Positions 22,712-34,144 of a stretch of 64,000 bases of DNA are shown piece by piece. The notes under the pieces are model-generated. The model had not been told where the DNA came from and made no database searches. It worked only from the letters and a program-made list of their open reading frames with translations. Each line of letters opens with the position of its first letter. The first letter of the stretch is position 1. This DNA comes from Melanocharis versteri (Eukaryota; Chordata; Aves; Passeriformes; Melanocharitidae), in contig VZTG01006671.1 in assembly GCA_013397845.1 (NCBI GenBank), positions 67,373 through 131,372 on the forward strand, read 5' to 3'. A program made the translations under genes and the position numbers.

Positions 22712-23716
22712 CTGCAGCATCTTCAGGTGGAGGTACTCTTGCTGTGTTTGCGCATGGTGCAGAAATTTAGGAATAGTGAAATGGAAATGTTTTCTCTAGA
22801 GGAGCCTGCAGCCAGCGTCCATGATCAAAGCAGGAGTGTTTTATGGCTGAACAGCTTTCTAATGCCCCGTGCATTAGCTGTGTCTAAAGCTGCAGTGTAT
22901 TCCTGCAGTCACAGAGTCTGCAGAGGAGAAAGAAATGAGAGATTGAGAATTACTTCTAATTAAAAGCCAAACGCTAAGACAGAAGTGCAGAAGACCCTGT
23001 ATGTTGGTTGTACCAGTTAATGTAACGGGTAAGGGTGTTCTGCTGGGGTTTACAATCAGTGTCTGCCATTCTCTTGTACTTCACAAGGTAAGAAAAAATG
23101 TCTCATTCATGAGGCAGAAGTCAGTCTAGTTAAAACAGCCATGTTTACTGCAGGTTCTGTAGGACATTCAGCAAGGTCTCACAAGGGTCAGTCAAACACT
23201 GCTCCACACAAAGAGCTCTGCTGTGCCCTGGCCAGCAGCACAGCCAAGCAGTGACAAAAACAGCAGCTGCTGAGTCCCAGGCAGGAGCCTGACTGCATCC
23301 ACCCCGCTGCAGCAGGCAGGTATCGCCCCAGGCCGCTGCTGTCAAACCCCAGCAACGACAGCCCACCTCCGAGGAAATCCGTGATTCTTCTCAGGTAAGG
23401 AAGTGCACTCCCAGCTGCTGCTACTGCAACCACAGCCAGTGTCTGGCACTGCTTCAGGTTCATTTCAAAACCACATGCAGCCTATCATAGAGGAGACCTT
23501 CTGCAAGCCAGCTGGGTTTCCTTTTAAACAAATAATCCCCTCATGTTAGCCCTTCCTTCTCCTATGCTGCTCCCCTGGAAGTTTCCCTGTGTGCCAAGAT
23601 TATTTTCCTCCCCTGAAGAGTGCAAGGTATTTTTGTTCAAGCAGAAGTCTGCAGCCTGGAGCTGGGCTAACAAACAGCAGCCTCTTGCACAGGATTCCTC
23701 GTTTCTTTCTTGCTCA

Positions 23717-26700
23717 TTACAGTCGATGCACTTTCTTGCCACAGAAGTATTTCTTAGAGAAAGGAGAACGCTTGGCAAATACCAAAACCATCGGGGTCCC
23801 GGCCTTTACAAAATACCTGCAAAGATTAAAAGGAGTCCTTGGCTTCCTTGTAGCTGGCCCAGTGTCCTGCAAAGCAAGTGATTTCTGCCCAGCTCCATAA
23901 AGACTGACCTCCCAAAGGCTGGTGACGAGCTTTTGTGCTGATTAGCAGAGCCTCTCGGAGCCAGGGCTAAGCACATCTGAGGAGGAGTGTTTTATGAATC
24001 AACTCATCTCCCAGCAGCTTCTTTTAATTAAGGCAGCTGCTATTCTCCCTCTGGAAGGAGGGTTCTTTTGCAACTGCCCTTACAGCCTGAAATCTGAGGG
24101 CTCATGGACACTGCTGAGTTTTATGGAGTGACGGAGCCCCCCACGCTGTGCAGCAGCTGCAGCCAGCTTCGAGACCGTGCAACTCAGCAGCACGGGCTGC
24201 ACAGAAACTTTCTGGCTTCACAAACAGCAAATTCTTCTCTCTCAATAACACCACAACCCTTTAAAGGCAGTTTCAGAGGGGAACAGTGCTGCGTGCTGCG
24301 CCAGGGGCTGCTCACGCAGCAGTATGAACAGCGAGAGCATTGTTAACCTTCAACATGCTCTTTATAGGCTGCTGCCTGTTTTCCTTTTTTTTTTTTTTAA
24401 AGTAGTGCTGTGTAGATGGGATCTGGAATAGCCCTTCTGTGCTGCTCAGCTGTGCCCAGCTCCCCTTCCCATCTCCATCCAGTCCTGGAAAGAGCTGTTC
24501 ATTTTTTTGGGGGAAAAAATACGTAAGTTGCTAAAGCCAGGCACAAAATCCTTGCAGCTTTGTACCTCCAAGAGGTAGGACTATTAAGTCAGAGAAGAGT
24601 TAGGACTATTCAAGAACAAACTGGACCTAAAGCTCATACTTTTTGCCTTTTTTCCCCTGGACATGGACAGGTGCAACTTACCTTTCGTGCTGCAGCACTT
24701 GCAGCAATGTGTGCTCTGGGTTCACCTCATACATTTCTTCTCTTTCTTCATCTTCAAAATAGAGCTGGAAAAAAATTTGGGGAGGTGATTAAGTGCCTAA
24801 GGTACACGAAGGAAAGCACTAAGCTGCTGAAAGCCCAGTAACAGCACACCATTATCAGCTGGGGGTTTATCAAACCTCTGTAGCTTGACCTGACTGTTGG
24901 ATGCAAAATTCAGCGACGCAGAAATTGGTTTGTGTGAATTCCAAGTTTTCCCTGTATAAACCAGCTTAGGTTCTCCTGGCAGTGACAGCAGGAAGGCAAA
25001 ATACACCCATGCTTCACAGGCAATCAATCCAAACCTAAGGGCTGCTTTTTAACAGGTGAAATGCAGCAATGTTATGAGATAAACCGAGGGGGTTTAGAGG
25101 TATTTGAACAAAACAGAGTTGATTTAAGAGATTAAAATCCAGCAATGGTGCCTTGGACTGTAAATACACAGAGGTTTTATCCTGGAAAAGTACACAGCCA
25201 CTGTCTTTCTGGACCTGTCTGCTGTACACAGGGTTGTGCTGCTGCCTGGCATGAATGACACTGAAGTGGAAAATGAAAAATAAACATACATATCCTTCTA
25301 TATACAACTTCAGAGAAATTCTCAAAACCTGCTGCAGCCACAACCAACTCACAACCCACCTTTGCTAAAGTGTTAATAGAGATACATTATCTTGATGTGA
25401 TTGTGTGCTTAACTCTTCTTAGTTCTGAAAATAAACTATTTTTAAAACAGTATTTTCTTACTTGTATTGAGCAACTCCATGATGCAATTAAAAAACCAGG
25501 CAACCTATCAGCTTGATGGTCTAAATCTTAATTATTGTTACAAAGATGGAATCTGAGCAATATCTATGAACACCTTCTGTCAAATACAACGTAAGTGGAA
25601 GACAATTTCCATTTTCATAACTGAATTCAGTCAGCACACGTGGGCAATGTTTGAGTTTATAAGTGAGGGTAGCTCTCTCTCATTTCACATCTGTGTGTGG
25701 TAAACAGAGGCCAACACTCTCAAACCCTCAGAGCTGTGCACTTCCTCACTCCAGAAATGAAAAAACCACAATGCAACAACCCTCGAAGTGAAGGAAAGTC
25801 AAACTTCTTACCTCAAGATTGTTGGGAAGGTATTTTTTTTCTAAATCCCAAGGAGGTAACTCAGCAAACATCACCATTAAATGATCGATAAACCTAAAAG
25901 CCAAAATACACTTGGTGAGCTTAGACAAAGTGCTCAGCTTCAATAACTTGTACACTTGCATTTGAATGATGGCAAAAATACATTAGCAAATTAAACAACA
26001 GGCTTGAAAGTAAGTTCAGATCACCAACAGCTCCTTCCCTCCAAACTCATCACTTCCCCAATGAATCCAAGGCCCTGTTGTAACTCAGGTTACTGGCTTC
26101 AAACTTGAGCAGTGCAACAACAAATTATTTTTAACTTTACATTTTCACACTGAAAAAGATGTCAAAATAAACACCCTGCATTTTGTCCAAAACAGATTTT
26201 CCTTTGACACAGTCCCATGCTTCACCAGATCAGAGCGATGAGAATATGTCTGTGTGTCAAAGGCTTCTTTATTTTGGTACTTGAAGAGTGTTGGGAGGCC
26301 AGTTTGCTCTAAAAAATCCATTTCCACTTCCTTTAGTCACAAAAAGACACAGTGAGCACTACCATAAAAGTACTACAACTTTACTAACCTGCTTGCACTG
26401 TAATTTTAAGTCCTAAACCTATTAATAGATGTGAGGAATACGTCTTCCAACAAACAAAAAGTTACAAATTCCAAGTCTGTTTAACACTACAAGATCAGAA
26501 ATTCAAGCTAACATCAAGGAGAGTGGAATTCCCAGCTTGCCACTCACTCACAGTCTGAAAGGTCTGCAGCACTTCAGTCAGATCTGCTGAAAGCCCTGAG
26601 GAGAACTTTGGGGTCACTGCTGGTTATGAGAGGTCCCCTTTGGAAGCTTTTTATAATCTTTACATTTAATCTTTTTCTTCTGAGACCCCATATTTGGAGG

Positions 26701-29700
26701 GCTTTGAAACGACACCCTAATGAATCTCTAAAATCCACACGTGTGGATGGGTCACAGGTATCCCTGGCCACTAATTAATTACTGGTCTGAGCTTGCACTG
26801 CAAGCCCCTTTAGTCACCCTGGCTAAATGTGCTTGTCTGCACTACAAATTAATGTAAATCACAGAATAATGCTGGTTGGAGGGGACCCCAGGAGGTCATC
26901 TAGTGCAGCCTCCTGCCCCAAAGCAGGGTCAGCCGTGTGATTAGAAATCTGGAACTGCTTCACCAGCACGGCAGCGTTTCACTTGCTGCCTGCTCTCATT
27001 TGCTCAATCACCTCCTCTATGCAAGAGTGCTGCTGGCAGTGCATTTACCTGGAGTTCTCGTGAAAAGCCATGGTGAAATCTGTCTGCTCGTGCTCAGGGT
27101 ACAGGAAGAGGACAGGCCAGTTCAAGTTGCCATCAGCATCTAAGTGCACCTTTGCCCCCGTGGCACTGTCAGAGTGGAACCCATCTAAGGAGATCTCAGC
27201 CAGGCCACCTGACACTTCCTCTTCTTCATCTGAAGGCTCAAGAACCAGCTTGATATTCCTTTCCTGGAGGGGAGGGAGGGAAAAAACCAAAAACCAACTA
27301 AAAATCAAATAGTTATGGTGGAGAAAATAAGAACAAAAAATTAGCAGTCAGTAAAAGGTCAAATGATGTTGTTCTTGTTAATGAGTCAGCTCTTAAACAT
27401 GCCATCCAAGGCTTTCCCACAGTGTCAGACCCAGGTGACTGGACTTCCCAGCAGAACCCAGAATCTCAGCCAGATACCCAGACTCTTCATGAAAAGGATG
27501 AGGAGAGGTGGGAATCCAGAGGAGCCCACACGTGGAGAGAAAACTTCTGGAAAGGGATGCATCCAAAATCCTTTTCTTTGGGGTCCAGCAGGCATCACTC
27601 CAGGGTGCAACTACACACACCAGCTCCTGAGAACATCTACTCTCTCAGAGAACTGAGGGAAACTCACTCTATTCCTTGGAAAGGTAATAGCAGAAGAGAT
27701 CTGACTGTCTGTAAGAGCCCAAAATCTTTTAATGTAGTTTAAATATTCCCTGAGGAAGGAGGGGATCCAGGACTGATTCCCTCCTCTACCCTACTGAATG
27801 GTTATCTTCTATTCTTCCACAGAATTAATGCCTGTGGGCAGCAAAGAAAGCCAGGATCATTGGGCTGATGTGATACTGCAGCCCAGCAGCCAGAGCACTC
27901 ACAAAGCTCAGCCCATCTCCTAACACTGGGTCTGTATTTTGCATTAGCTGTTACCTGAAATACAGAAACCTGGGAGCTGGGGCTAGAGCCATGCAGACCT
28001 GGAGAACCATGGTTTTAACTCAATTTTTTTTGGCTCTAGCCCTCAAAAGCCAATGTATGAGAACAAACTTTTAGAGACAAACGAGAGAGCTCTTAAAAAA
28101 AGCCCCAAACCACACAAAAACAGCCCCTCTCAGCGACTCACCCTTATTGCTGCAAGCAAGATTTCCTTTTGACCCTGCTCCTTCCTCTCCATCATCTTTG
28201 CTTTCCTTGCATCCCGCTCCTGGGTTCGCTACAGGTAAGAAAAGGATGCACCACGGTCACACAGAGCAAGTCAGTGCCCATCACTGCTCTCCCCTGGACA
28301 CAGGTGGAGAAATCAGTCTGGGTGCCCAGGAAGGTCCTCTCCAGCTCCTCCCCCTGCTCATCTCAACACACCACACACACAACCACCACTCAATCCTGTC
28401 TGTGGACATCACACTACACAGAAACCTGGATGGAGCACCCCCTCCTCCAAGGATGCCAAAGAGAAAAGCACTGCAGATGCCAGGCTGCCTTAATATTTAC
28501 CTTTAACTTGTCAGCTTTAGCTCTCATTTCCACAAGCTTTTTCTCTTTTGAGTCGATTTGCAAGCCTTCCTCACACCATGCTATTGCTTCTGAGAAATTC
28601 TTTAGCTCCATGTGGCAGAGAGCTCCTGGAAGGATTAATATTTTAAGTTTCTAGCGTTGGAGTCAGTGTACAAGTACTACACAAAGTGGTGGTTATAAAA
28701 ACAGTGTAAGGCCTGGGGCTGTTGCATTAAACTTTTTTGCCTTGTGTGGTCATGCTCGACCAGAGAATTCCAGCAGGTCGGTTGAGAAGAAAATCTAAAA
28801 TATTTAATCAGTTCTCATATCATTTAGCCACTGAAATTGGCAGAATTATGCTAAAAGTGTCTGTTACAAACAACATTTTATCATTGTAATTAAGATTTCA
28901 GTATTTGTCTTGTTAGGAAAAATAAAAGGGGGATTTCTACGGAGTGGGAAAAAAGAACAGACCCCAAAAAACAGTATTGTGGAAAACAAGAAAAGCTATG
29001 CTCTACTCTACAGAAAAAGGTCCAGTGCCTCTGATAGACACAGGAGATGAAGAACAAAAGGATATTTTGATTGAAAATGCAAAGCAAAAGGCAGAGCTCT
29101 GTTTTGGGGAGAAACAGCAATAACAAAACAAGTGATCTCTTCCAGTAACTGCTTTACCTTTCTGAAATGAATTCTGTCCAGAAACAAAGTACAACGCCCA
29201 CTCACAGTAATTTAGGGTTCATAAACACAATTTTTAAACACCCAGAAACACATGAGGAAATAAAGCAGCATGTAAAAACAGCCTGTTCCAGGGCTGGTAA
29301 CAATAACAGGACAATCAGTGAAGTTAACACGAGCCAAGTGTTCGGGAAGGATGTCCCTTGTGCTCCATGCAGCAGCACCAGCTTTAACTCTCACCTCGTA
29401 TGATGGCTTTGAGATGGGTGGGCTTCAGCTTTTTGGCTTGGATGGCGTCGTTGAGGGCAGAACGGTAGTTACCTGCAAAGCAAGTGAAAGTGCTCAGAAC
29501 CTCCCACTTGTATCTAAAATCCAACCAGGCACCAAGGTGACAAAATAGTTTATGCAGAGACCCTATAATTCGCTGTTTCTACAATCACAGCGAGGTGAGA
29601 GGAGGGTAAAAAAAGAGCAAACTAAGAGCAAGAAGTGAAATCAATCGTGCAGGTGAGAGGAAAATAACATGGTGTGAGCAGACCAGCCCCTTGCTGCAAC

Positions 29701-30845
29701 ACAAAGCAGCATTAAAAGGCCCAGAACGCCTTCCCTGCTGCACGGACACTGTTGGTAGGATGGTGGCAGCTGTAAGAGAATCACAGAATTATTAAGGTTG
29801 GTAAACACCTCCGAGATCATCAAGTAATGGTTTTACACGAAATGAGGGTAGACTTACACCAGATATAAGGAAGAAATTTTTTATACTAAGAGTGGCAGAA
29901 GTTGTCCAGAGAGGCGGTAGGAGCCCTATCCCTGGAAACATTCAAGGCCAGGTTGGACAGGGCTCTGAACAAACTTGTTTAGTTGAAGATGTCACTGCTC
30001 ATTGCAGAGGCGTTGGACCAGATGGCCTTTAAAGGTCCCTTCCAACCCAAACTATTCTGTGATTCTAAAACCCACTGTTTTTGCCCTCTCCTGGAGCCAA
30101 GGCTCGAGCAGCAGGTAACAGCTGGAAGGAGCAGAGCACAAACCCTGCACGCAGCCTTGTGCTGAAGCGAGCCAGGTCTTCAGGGCTCAAGGAGCCTCCT
30201 TCTCACGGATAAGCTACTCACTCTGCCCCATGACAAAAAGGAAACAAACAAAAAGGAAACCCCACGCGGGGAGGAAAAGCAGCTCTGGGGCGCGGAGTAG
30301 CGTTCCCAGGAGGTCGGAGGCGCCTTACCCAGGTGGAAATGTGCGGCCCCTCGGTTCGCGAGCAGCACCGCGTCCAGCTCGGCGTCCCCGCACCGCCTCC
30401 GCAGCCCCTCCGAGTAGGCGGCCACCGCTCTCCCGTAGTCCTTCTCCTTGAAGTACTCGTTCCCTTCGTTCTTGTACATCCTGGCCAGCTCTGCGGGGAT
30501 GCAGCGGGGTCAGGGCGGGACAGGGACCCCCCGAGCCCCGGCCCGGCGCGGTGCGCACCTGCGGGGCTGCGCTCCTCGTCGAACAGCAGCGACTGCAGGC
30601 AGGCGAGCTCGGGCTGCCGCGCCGCGTCGATCTCGGCCGGGCAGCGCTTCATGAACATGGGGATGGCCTCCAGCTCCTGCGGGCGGACAGACAGACGGAC
30701 ACACTCGGCGCCCCGAGCCCGGCCCGCCCGGGCCCCGCGCCCGGCCCCGCCGCCTCACCTGCTCCCACGTGTCGGGGTGCAGCGCTCCCCGGTACCGCGG
30801 CGGCTCCGGGGCTCCGGACACGCCGTCCTGCCCGGCCTCCGCCAT
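23717..30845 (-). CDS. TTC4: Tetratricopeptide repeat protein 4 (HSP90/HSP70 co-chaperone)
   Basis: Orthologue of yeast Cns1; binds HSP90 and HSP70 through its TPRs. Ten exons, upstream first: 30759-30845, 30559-30676, 30329-30490, 29395-29472, 28501-28625, 28142-28228, 27049-27263, 25812-25893, 24682-24764, 23717-23816. All have GT-AG ends, and the phases join to 378 aa (human 387). The N-terminal 'FMKRCPAEIDAARQPELACL' matches the pre-TPR segment. The TPR region is about residues 70-190 ('YKNEGNEYFKEKDYGRAVAA', 'EEGLQIDSKEKKL'). The C-terminal wheel domain is about 215-378 ('NWPVLFLYPEHEQTDF', 'FIDHLMVMFAELPPWDLEKK'). The stop is a TAA at 23717-23719. It is transcribed opposite to ACOT11, unlike human TTC4. 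Introns 3 and 7 hold CR1 fragments. Confidence 0.97.
26858..26933 (-). mobile_element. CR1 LINE 3' fragment
   Basis: Reverse complement of a CR1 3' end, recognisable by 'atcacagaataatgctggtt' and 'aggaggtcatctag'. Lies in TTC4 intron 7 (between its 7th and 8th coding exons) and is heavily truncated. Confidence 0.8.
29775..29824 (-). mobile_element. CR1 LINE 3' fragment, inverted partner
   Basis: A 50-base reverse-oriented CR1 end ('gagaatcacagaattattaa ... gagatcatcaa') that abuts a forward-oriented CR1 piece at 29825. In TTC4 intron 3. Confidence 0.7.
29825..30066 (+). mobile_element. CR1 LINE 3' fragment
   Basis: Sense CR1 3' region of about 240 bases, with 'aggaagaaattttttat', 'cattcaaggccaggttggac' and the terminal 'ccttccaacccaaactattc'. 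Ends at the usual CR1 tail 'tctgtgattct' and carries no poly(A), as expected for CR1. Located in TTC4 intron 3. Confidence 0.9.
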
Positions 30846-30890
30846 GCTCCCGCTGCTCCTCCCGCTGCTCCTCCTGCTGCCGCCCGGCCC
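30500..30890. promoter_or_regulatory. CpG island around TTC4 exons 1-2
   Basis: Very GC- and CpG-rich sequence covering the first two TTC4 exons, cut by a 96-N gap at 30891-30986 that probably hides the core promoter and 5'UTR. Confidence 0.7.
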
Positions 30891-30986
30891 NNNNNNNNNN
30901 NNNNNNNNNNNNNNNNNNNNNNNNNNNNNNNNNNNNNNNNNNNNNNNNNNNNNNNNNNNNNNNNNNNNNNNNNNNNNNNNNNNNNN
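30891..30986. other. Assembly gap (96 N)
   Basis: Unknown bases directly upstream of the TTC4 start codon. The CR1 fragment to the right starts at the gap edge, so its 5' part may lie in the gap. Confidence 1.
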
Positions 30987-31100
30987 GCAGTGGATATGGC
31001 ACCTGGGGACGTGGGTTAGTGGTGGCCTTGGCAGCTCAGGTTAATGGTTGGACTCAATGATCTTAAAGGCCTTTTCCAAGCTGAATGATTCAGTGATTTT
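30987..31100 (+). mobile_element. CR1 LINE 3' end
   Basis: Sense CR1 tail: 'cacctggggacgtgggttag', 'ggttggactcaatgatctta', 'ccttttccaagctgaatgat'. Truncated at the left by the assembly gap. Its 3' border carries a possible PARS2 poly(A) signal. Confidence 0.9.
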
Positions 31101-31103
31101 ATT
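31098..31103 (-). terminator. Possible PARS2 poly(A) signal
   Basis: AATAAA on the minus strand about 620 bases after the PARS2 stop codon, at the border of the CR1 insertion. I noticed no other canonical minus-strand signal between here and the stop. Confidence 0.4.
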
Positions 31104-31720
31104 ACAGTGGCACCACTGTTGCTCATGATCTCCAGGTCTCAGACCTGGGAGCTGTGGCACAGGGTGAGGTGACTCCCTCCAGGGAGCTCCCTGTCCCATC
31201 AGTGCTGCTGGGATGGCACCAAGCTGCTCCTCATGAGAGGACCTGTCATGGCAAGCTTCCACCTTCACGGGACCTGGGTGCTCCCAAAGAGATGCGAACA
31301 GAGGAAAGTCACCTTCCTTTGTCTCTCTCAGAATCCTTCGTGCTGAGAATGTGGCAGCGAGGGGAGCTCTCCTGTCCCCCTGTGCAGCCTCGGCTGTTGT
31401 GTCCCCTTGACAGAGGCCATGGCCAGTCTGTCCCTGCCAGGCAGTGAGGGCACGGCCCTGCCGGCGCTCCCACAGCCACGCGAGGCTACATGTGCTGCAA
31501 AAAGCAGCTTCCAGGGACCGGTACCCAGAGGGAGGAACGTCCCCAGTCCTGAGGGGGAATGTGGGTTGGTTCCAGCTCAACCTCAGCACCCGGCGCACCT
31601 GCAGGACACCGTGGCTGGCTCTGATGTGAGCTGGATTCACCTCTGCTCACCCAGGGCCATCGCCAGGTCTGCTCAGATAAACTCAGTGCAGCACAGGTGA
31701 CAGATTCAGAGAGGAGGCAT

Positions 31721-33133
31721 TTAAGGGACTTTCACTTTACTCAGCAGCTCTATGACCCCTTCTTTGGTGAGGAACAAAACCTCGCCGGCGTTCTGATCCC
31801 AAACCTCAAAGACCGGGGGGTCCTCGCAGACCCTCTTCCCAGCTACAACCACGTAGGGATAGCCCAGCCTTTTGGCATCCTTCAGCCTTTTGCCAATGGT
31901 CAGCTGGGTCCGGTCGTCCAGCACCGAGTCGCCAGCGAGGTGGGGCAGCGCTTCGGCCAGGTCATCGTACACTCGCTCCAGCAGCACCGCTCCCTCCTCC
32001 TCCTCCTTGCTGCCCCTCTTGGGGGGGATGAAGCAGAGCTGGTAGGGAGCGATGAGGCTCGGCCAGCGGATGCTGTCCTCAGTGGAGAGCACCTCGATGG
32101 AGGCCGCCAGGATGCGAGTGACGCCCAGGCCGTAGCAGCCCATTTCTGCCAGCTGGGGTTTGTTCTCGGCGGAGGAGAAGACGGCGTTGGCGACGGAGGA
32201 GTACTTGGTGCCCAGGTAAAACGTGTGCCCCACCTCGATCCCTTTGCTCTCGGTGAGCTTCCCCCCGCACGTGGGGCACGAGGTTTGCTCCCCGTTCAGC
32301 GTCTCCACGTTGGCCGCGAAATGTCCCTGAGGGCACAGCACCAGCCTGTCCTCGCCGATGTCCGCCGGGAGCTGGAACTCGTGGGACGTGGTGCCGCCGA
32401 TGCTGCCCGTGGCCGCCTGCACCTTGACGAAGGACAGGCCCAGGCGGGAGAAGAGGCGGCAGTAGGCGTCACACACCTGCTCGTAGGTGAGCCGAGCCGC
32501 CTCCTCGCAGGTGTCGAAGGTGTACATGTCCTTCATGTAGAACTCCCGGCTGCGCAGCAAACCGAAGCGCGGCTTGGGCTCGTCCCGGAACTTCCTGGTG
32601 ACCTGGTAGAGGCGCAGCGGGAGCTGCCGGTAGGACAGGCCGCTCTGCGAGGCCACCAGCGCCGTCACCACCTCCTCGTGCGTGGGGCCCAGGCAGTAGC
32701 CGTGGTTGTGCCGATCCACCAGCCGGAAGAGCTCCGGCCCCATCTGGTCCCAGCGGCCGCTGGCGCGCCACAGCTCCGCCGAGCACAGGCTGGGCAGGTT
32801 CAGCTTCTGCCCGCCCACGGCCTGCATCTCCTCGTCCATCACCTTGACCAGCTTCTCCATGGCGCGGACGGTGGGCGGCAGGTAGCAGTAGCAGCCGGGG
32901 CTGGTGGGGTGGATGAGCCCCCCTTGCAGCATCAGCCGCTGGCTGCGGCAGGTGGGCTCCCCGGGCCGGCCCTCGGGCGCTGCCTGGCCGCCCACGGGCA
33001 GGGCCAGCGGCTGGAAGAGCTGCGAGAGCAGCAGGCGCCTGGTCCTGCCCGGGCTGCCACCGTGCCGGGCCCTGATGCCGCGCTGGCGGGCGCCCAGCGC
33101 CGGGAGACGGCACCTCCTCAGCAAGGCCTCCAT
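31721..33133 (-). CDS. PARS2: Mitochondrial prolyl-tRNA synthetase
   Basis: Charges mitochondrial tRNA-Pro with proline, using ATP, in the matrix. Single coding exon of 470 aa (human 475). The N-terminus is Arg-rich with few acids ('MEALLRRCRLPALGARQRG'), a plausible mitochondrial targeting peptide. Class II synthetase features are visible: 'LGPTHEE' at 148-154, motif 2 region 'RKFRDEPKPRFGLLRSREF' at 180-198, and motif 3 'GCYGLGVTRIL' at 332-342; the anticodon-binding domain occupies about 360-470. The bacterial-type editing insertion is absent, as in mitochondrial enzymes. The reading frame stays open upstream, but homology starts at this Met. An acceptor (ctccgcag, exon edge 33152) lies just 5' of it, implying a separate 5'UTR exon, probably in the GC-rich block near 33.9 kb. 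Confidence 0.97.
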   Translation of the reverse strand: MEALLRRCRLPALGARQRGIRARHGGSPGRTRRLLLSQLFQPLALPVGGQAAPEGRPGEPTCRSQRLMLQGGLIHPTSPGCYCYLPPTVRAMEKLVKVMDEEMQAVGGQKLNLPSLCSAELWRASGRWDQMGPELFRLVDRHNHGYCLGPTHEEVVTALVASQSGLSYRQLPLRLYQVTRKFRDEPKPRFGLLRSREFYMKDMYTFDTCEEAARLTYEQVCDAYCRLFSRLGLSFVKVQAATGSIGGTTSHEFQLPADIGEDRLVLCPQGHFAANVETLNGEQTSCPTCGGKLTESKGIEVGHTFYLGTKYSSVANAVFSSAENKPQLAEMGCYGLGVTRILAASIEVLSTEDSIRWPSLIAPYQLCFIPPKRGSKEEEEGAVLLERVYDDLAEALPHLAGDSVLDDRTQLTIGKRLKDAKRLGYPYVVVAGKRVCEDPPVFEVWDQNAGEVLFLTKEGVIELLSKVKVP

Positions 33134-33289
33134 GGTGGGGACGGAGAGGGCCCTGCGGAGGGAGAGCGGGACAGAGCAGGGGTCAGCGCTGACCGCACAG
33201 CGGGGGCACAGCGCGGGGTCTGCGGCCACCCTGATGCCCACACGCGTGCGCCAGAGCTCACACCTGGGGGCACACGCGTGAACACTCGC

Positions 33290-33560
33290 CGGGTATGCAG
33301 GTACCTCTACACGGACACGCGAACGCTGCACACGCACACCTGCACACCTACGCCCACGGGCACACGCACCCAGGTGTACACACCTGCACGGCCTCCAGGC
33401 ACCCCTCCACGGACACGCGAAGGCTGCACAGGCACACCTGCACACCTACACCCACCCAGGTGTACACGCCTGCACACCTACCCCCACCCAGGTGTACGCG
33501 CCTGCACACCTACGCCCACCCAGGTGTACACACCTGCACGGCCTCCAGGCAGACAGGTAG
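33290..33560. repeat. 32-bp minisatellite upstream of PARS2
   Basis: Imperfect tandem units around 'cccacccaggtgtacac' and 'cctgcacacctac'. The 'aggtgtac' core recurs at 33458, 33490 and 33522 (32-base period), with looser copies to the left. It lies in the PARS2 5' region, presumably the 5'UTR intron. Confidence 0.85.
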
Positions 33561-33780
33561 CCCATCCCACCCGAGCGCTGCACGCTGCGTTCGCACAGCC
33601 CCGCGCGCTTTCTGGGGCACGCAGGTACCCGGGGCACGGACACGCGTGAACGCGGCACGGGCGCGGCTGCACGCGCACGTGGCTGCACGCGCACCCGAGT
33701 GCACAGGCGGGAAACACCTTCCGGGATGCAGGTACACCCCTGCACGGGCACGGGAACACGGGGATGCCCATGGGGCTCAC

Positions 33781-33823
33781 CTGTGCACACACACACACCT
33801 GTGCACACACACACACACACCTG
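33781..33823. repeat. (CA)n microsatellite
   Basis: Two CA runs separated by 'cctgtg', followed by further alternating purine-pyrimidine sequence to about 33850. Confidence 0.9.
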
Positions 33824-33849
33824 AGCACACGCTCACACGTGCACACGCG

Positions 33850-34000
33850 CTTACACCCGCGGGGGCGCGCGCCCGGCCCCGCCGGCGCGGCCAATGGGGA
33901 GCCCCTCCCTGTCACGTGGGCGGACACACGCGCGCGCGCCGCTCTCTATGGTTCCGGCGGGCGCGGCGGGGGGCACCTGCCGGCCGGGAGGANTCACACA
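33850..34000 (-). promoter_or_regulatory. Putative PARS2 promoter / first exon region
   Basis: CpG-dense block with CCAAT (33891-33895) and an E-box CACGTG (33913-33918), both on the side expected for a minus-strand start. A single N at 33993 marks unresolved bases. The PARS2 5'UTR exon probably starts here and splices to the acceptor at about 33153. Confidence 0.5.
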
Positions 34001-34144
34001 GGGCTGGCACCGTCAGGATTCGGGCGTCCCTTCCTAATGAACAAGGGCTCGGGAAACTGAGAAGGTCCTGGTTCCTGGGAGAGGCTGCTACTGTGGAATT
34101 GCCGCCGTCCCACCGGCTCCGAGGGACGGTGACCACTTGTCCGT

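Noticed and set aside
30333..31060. Open frames crossing the 96-N gap
   Set aside because: They depend on N being read as open codons and are antisense to TTC4 exons 1-3.
31697..33649. 650-codon plus-strand open frame
   Set aside because: It is the antisense shadow of PARS2, extended by the repeat-rich upstream region. Its sequence is low-complexity and unlike any family, while the minus strand is a clear synthetase.
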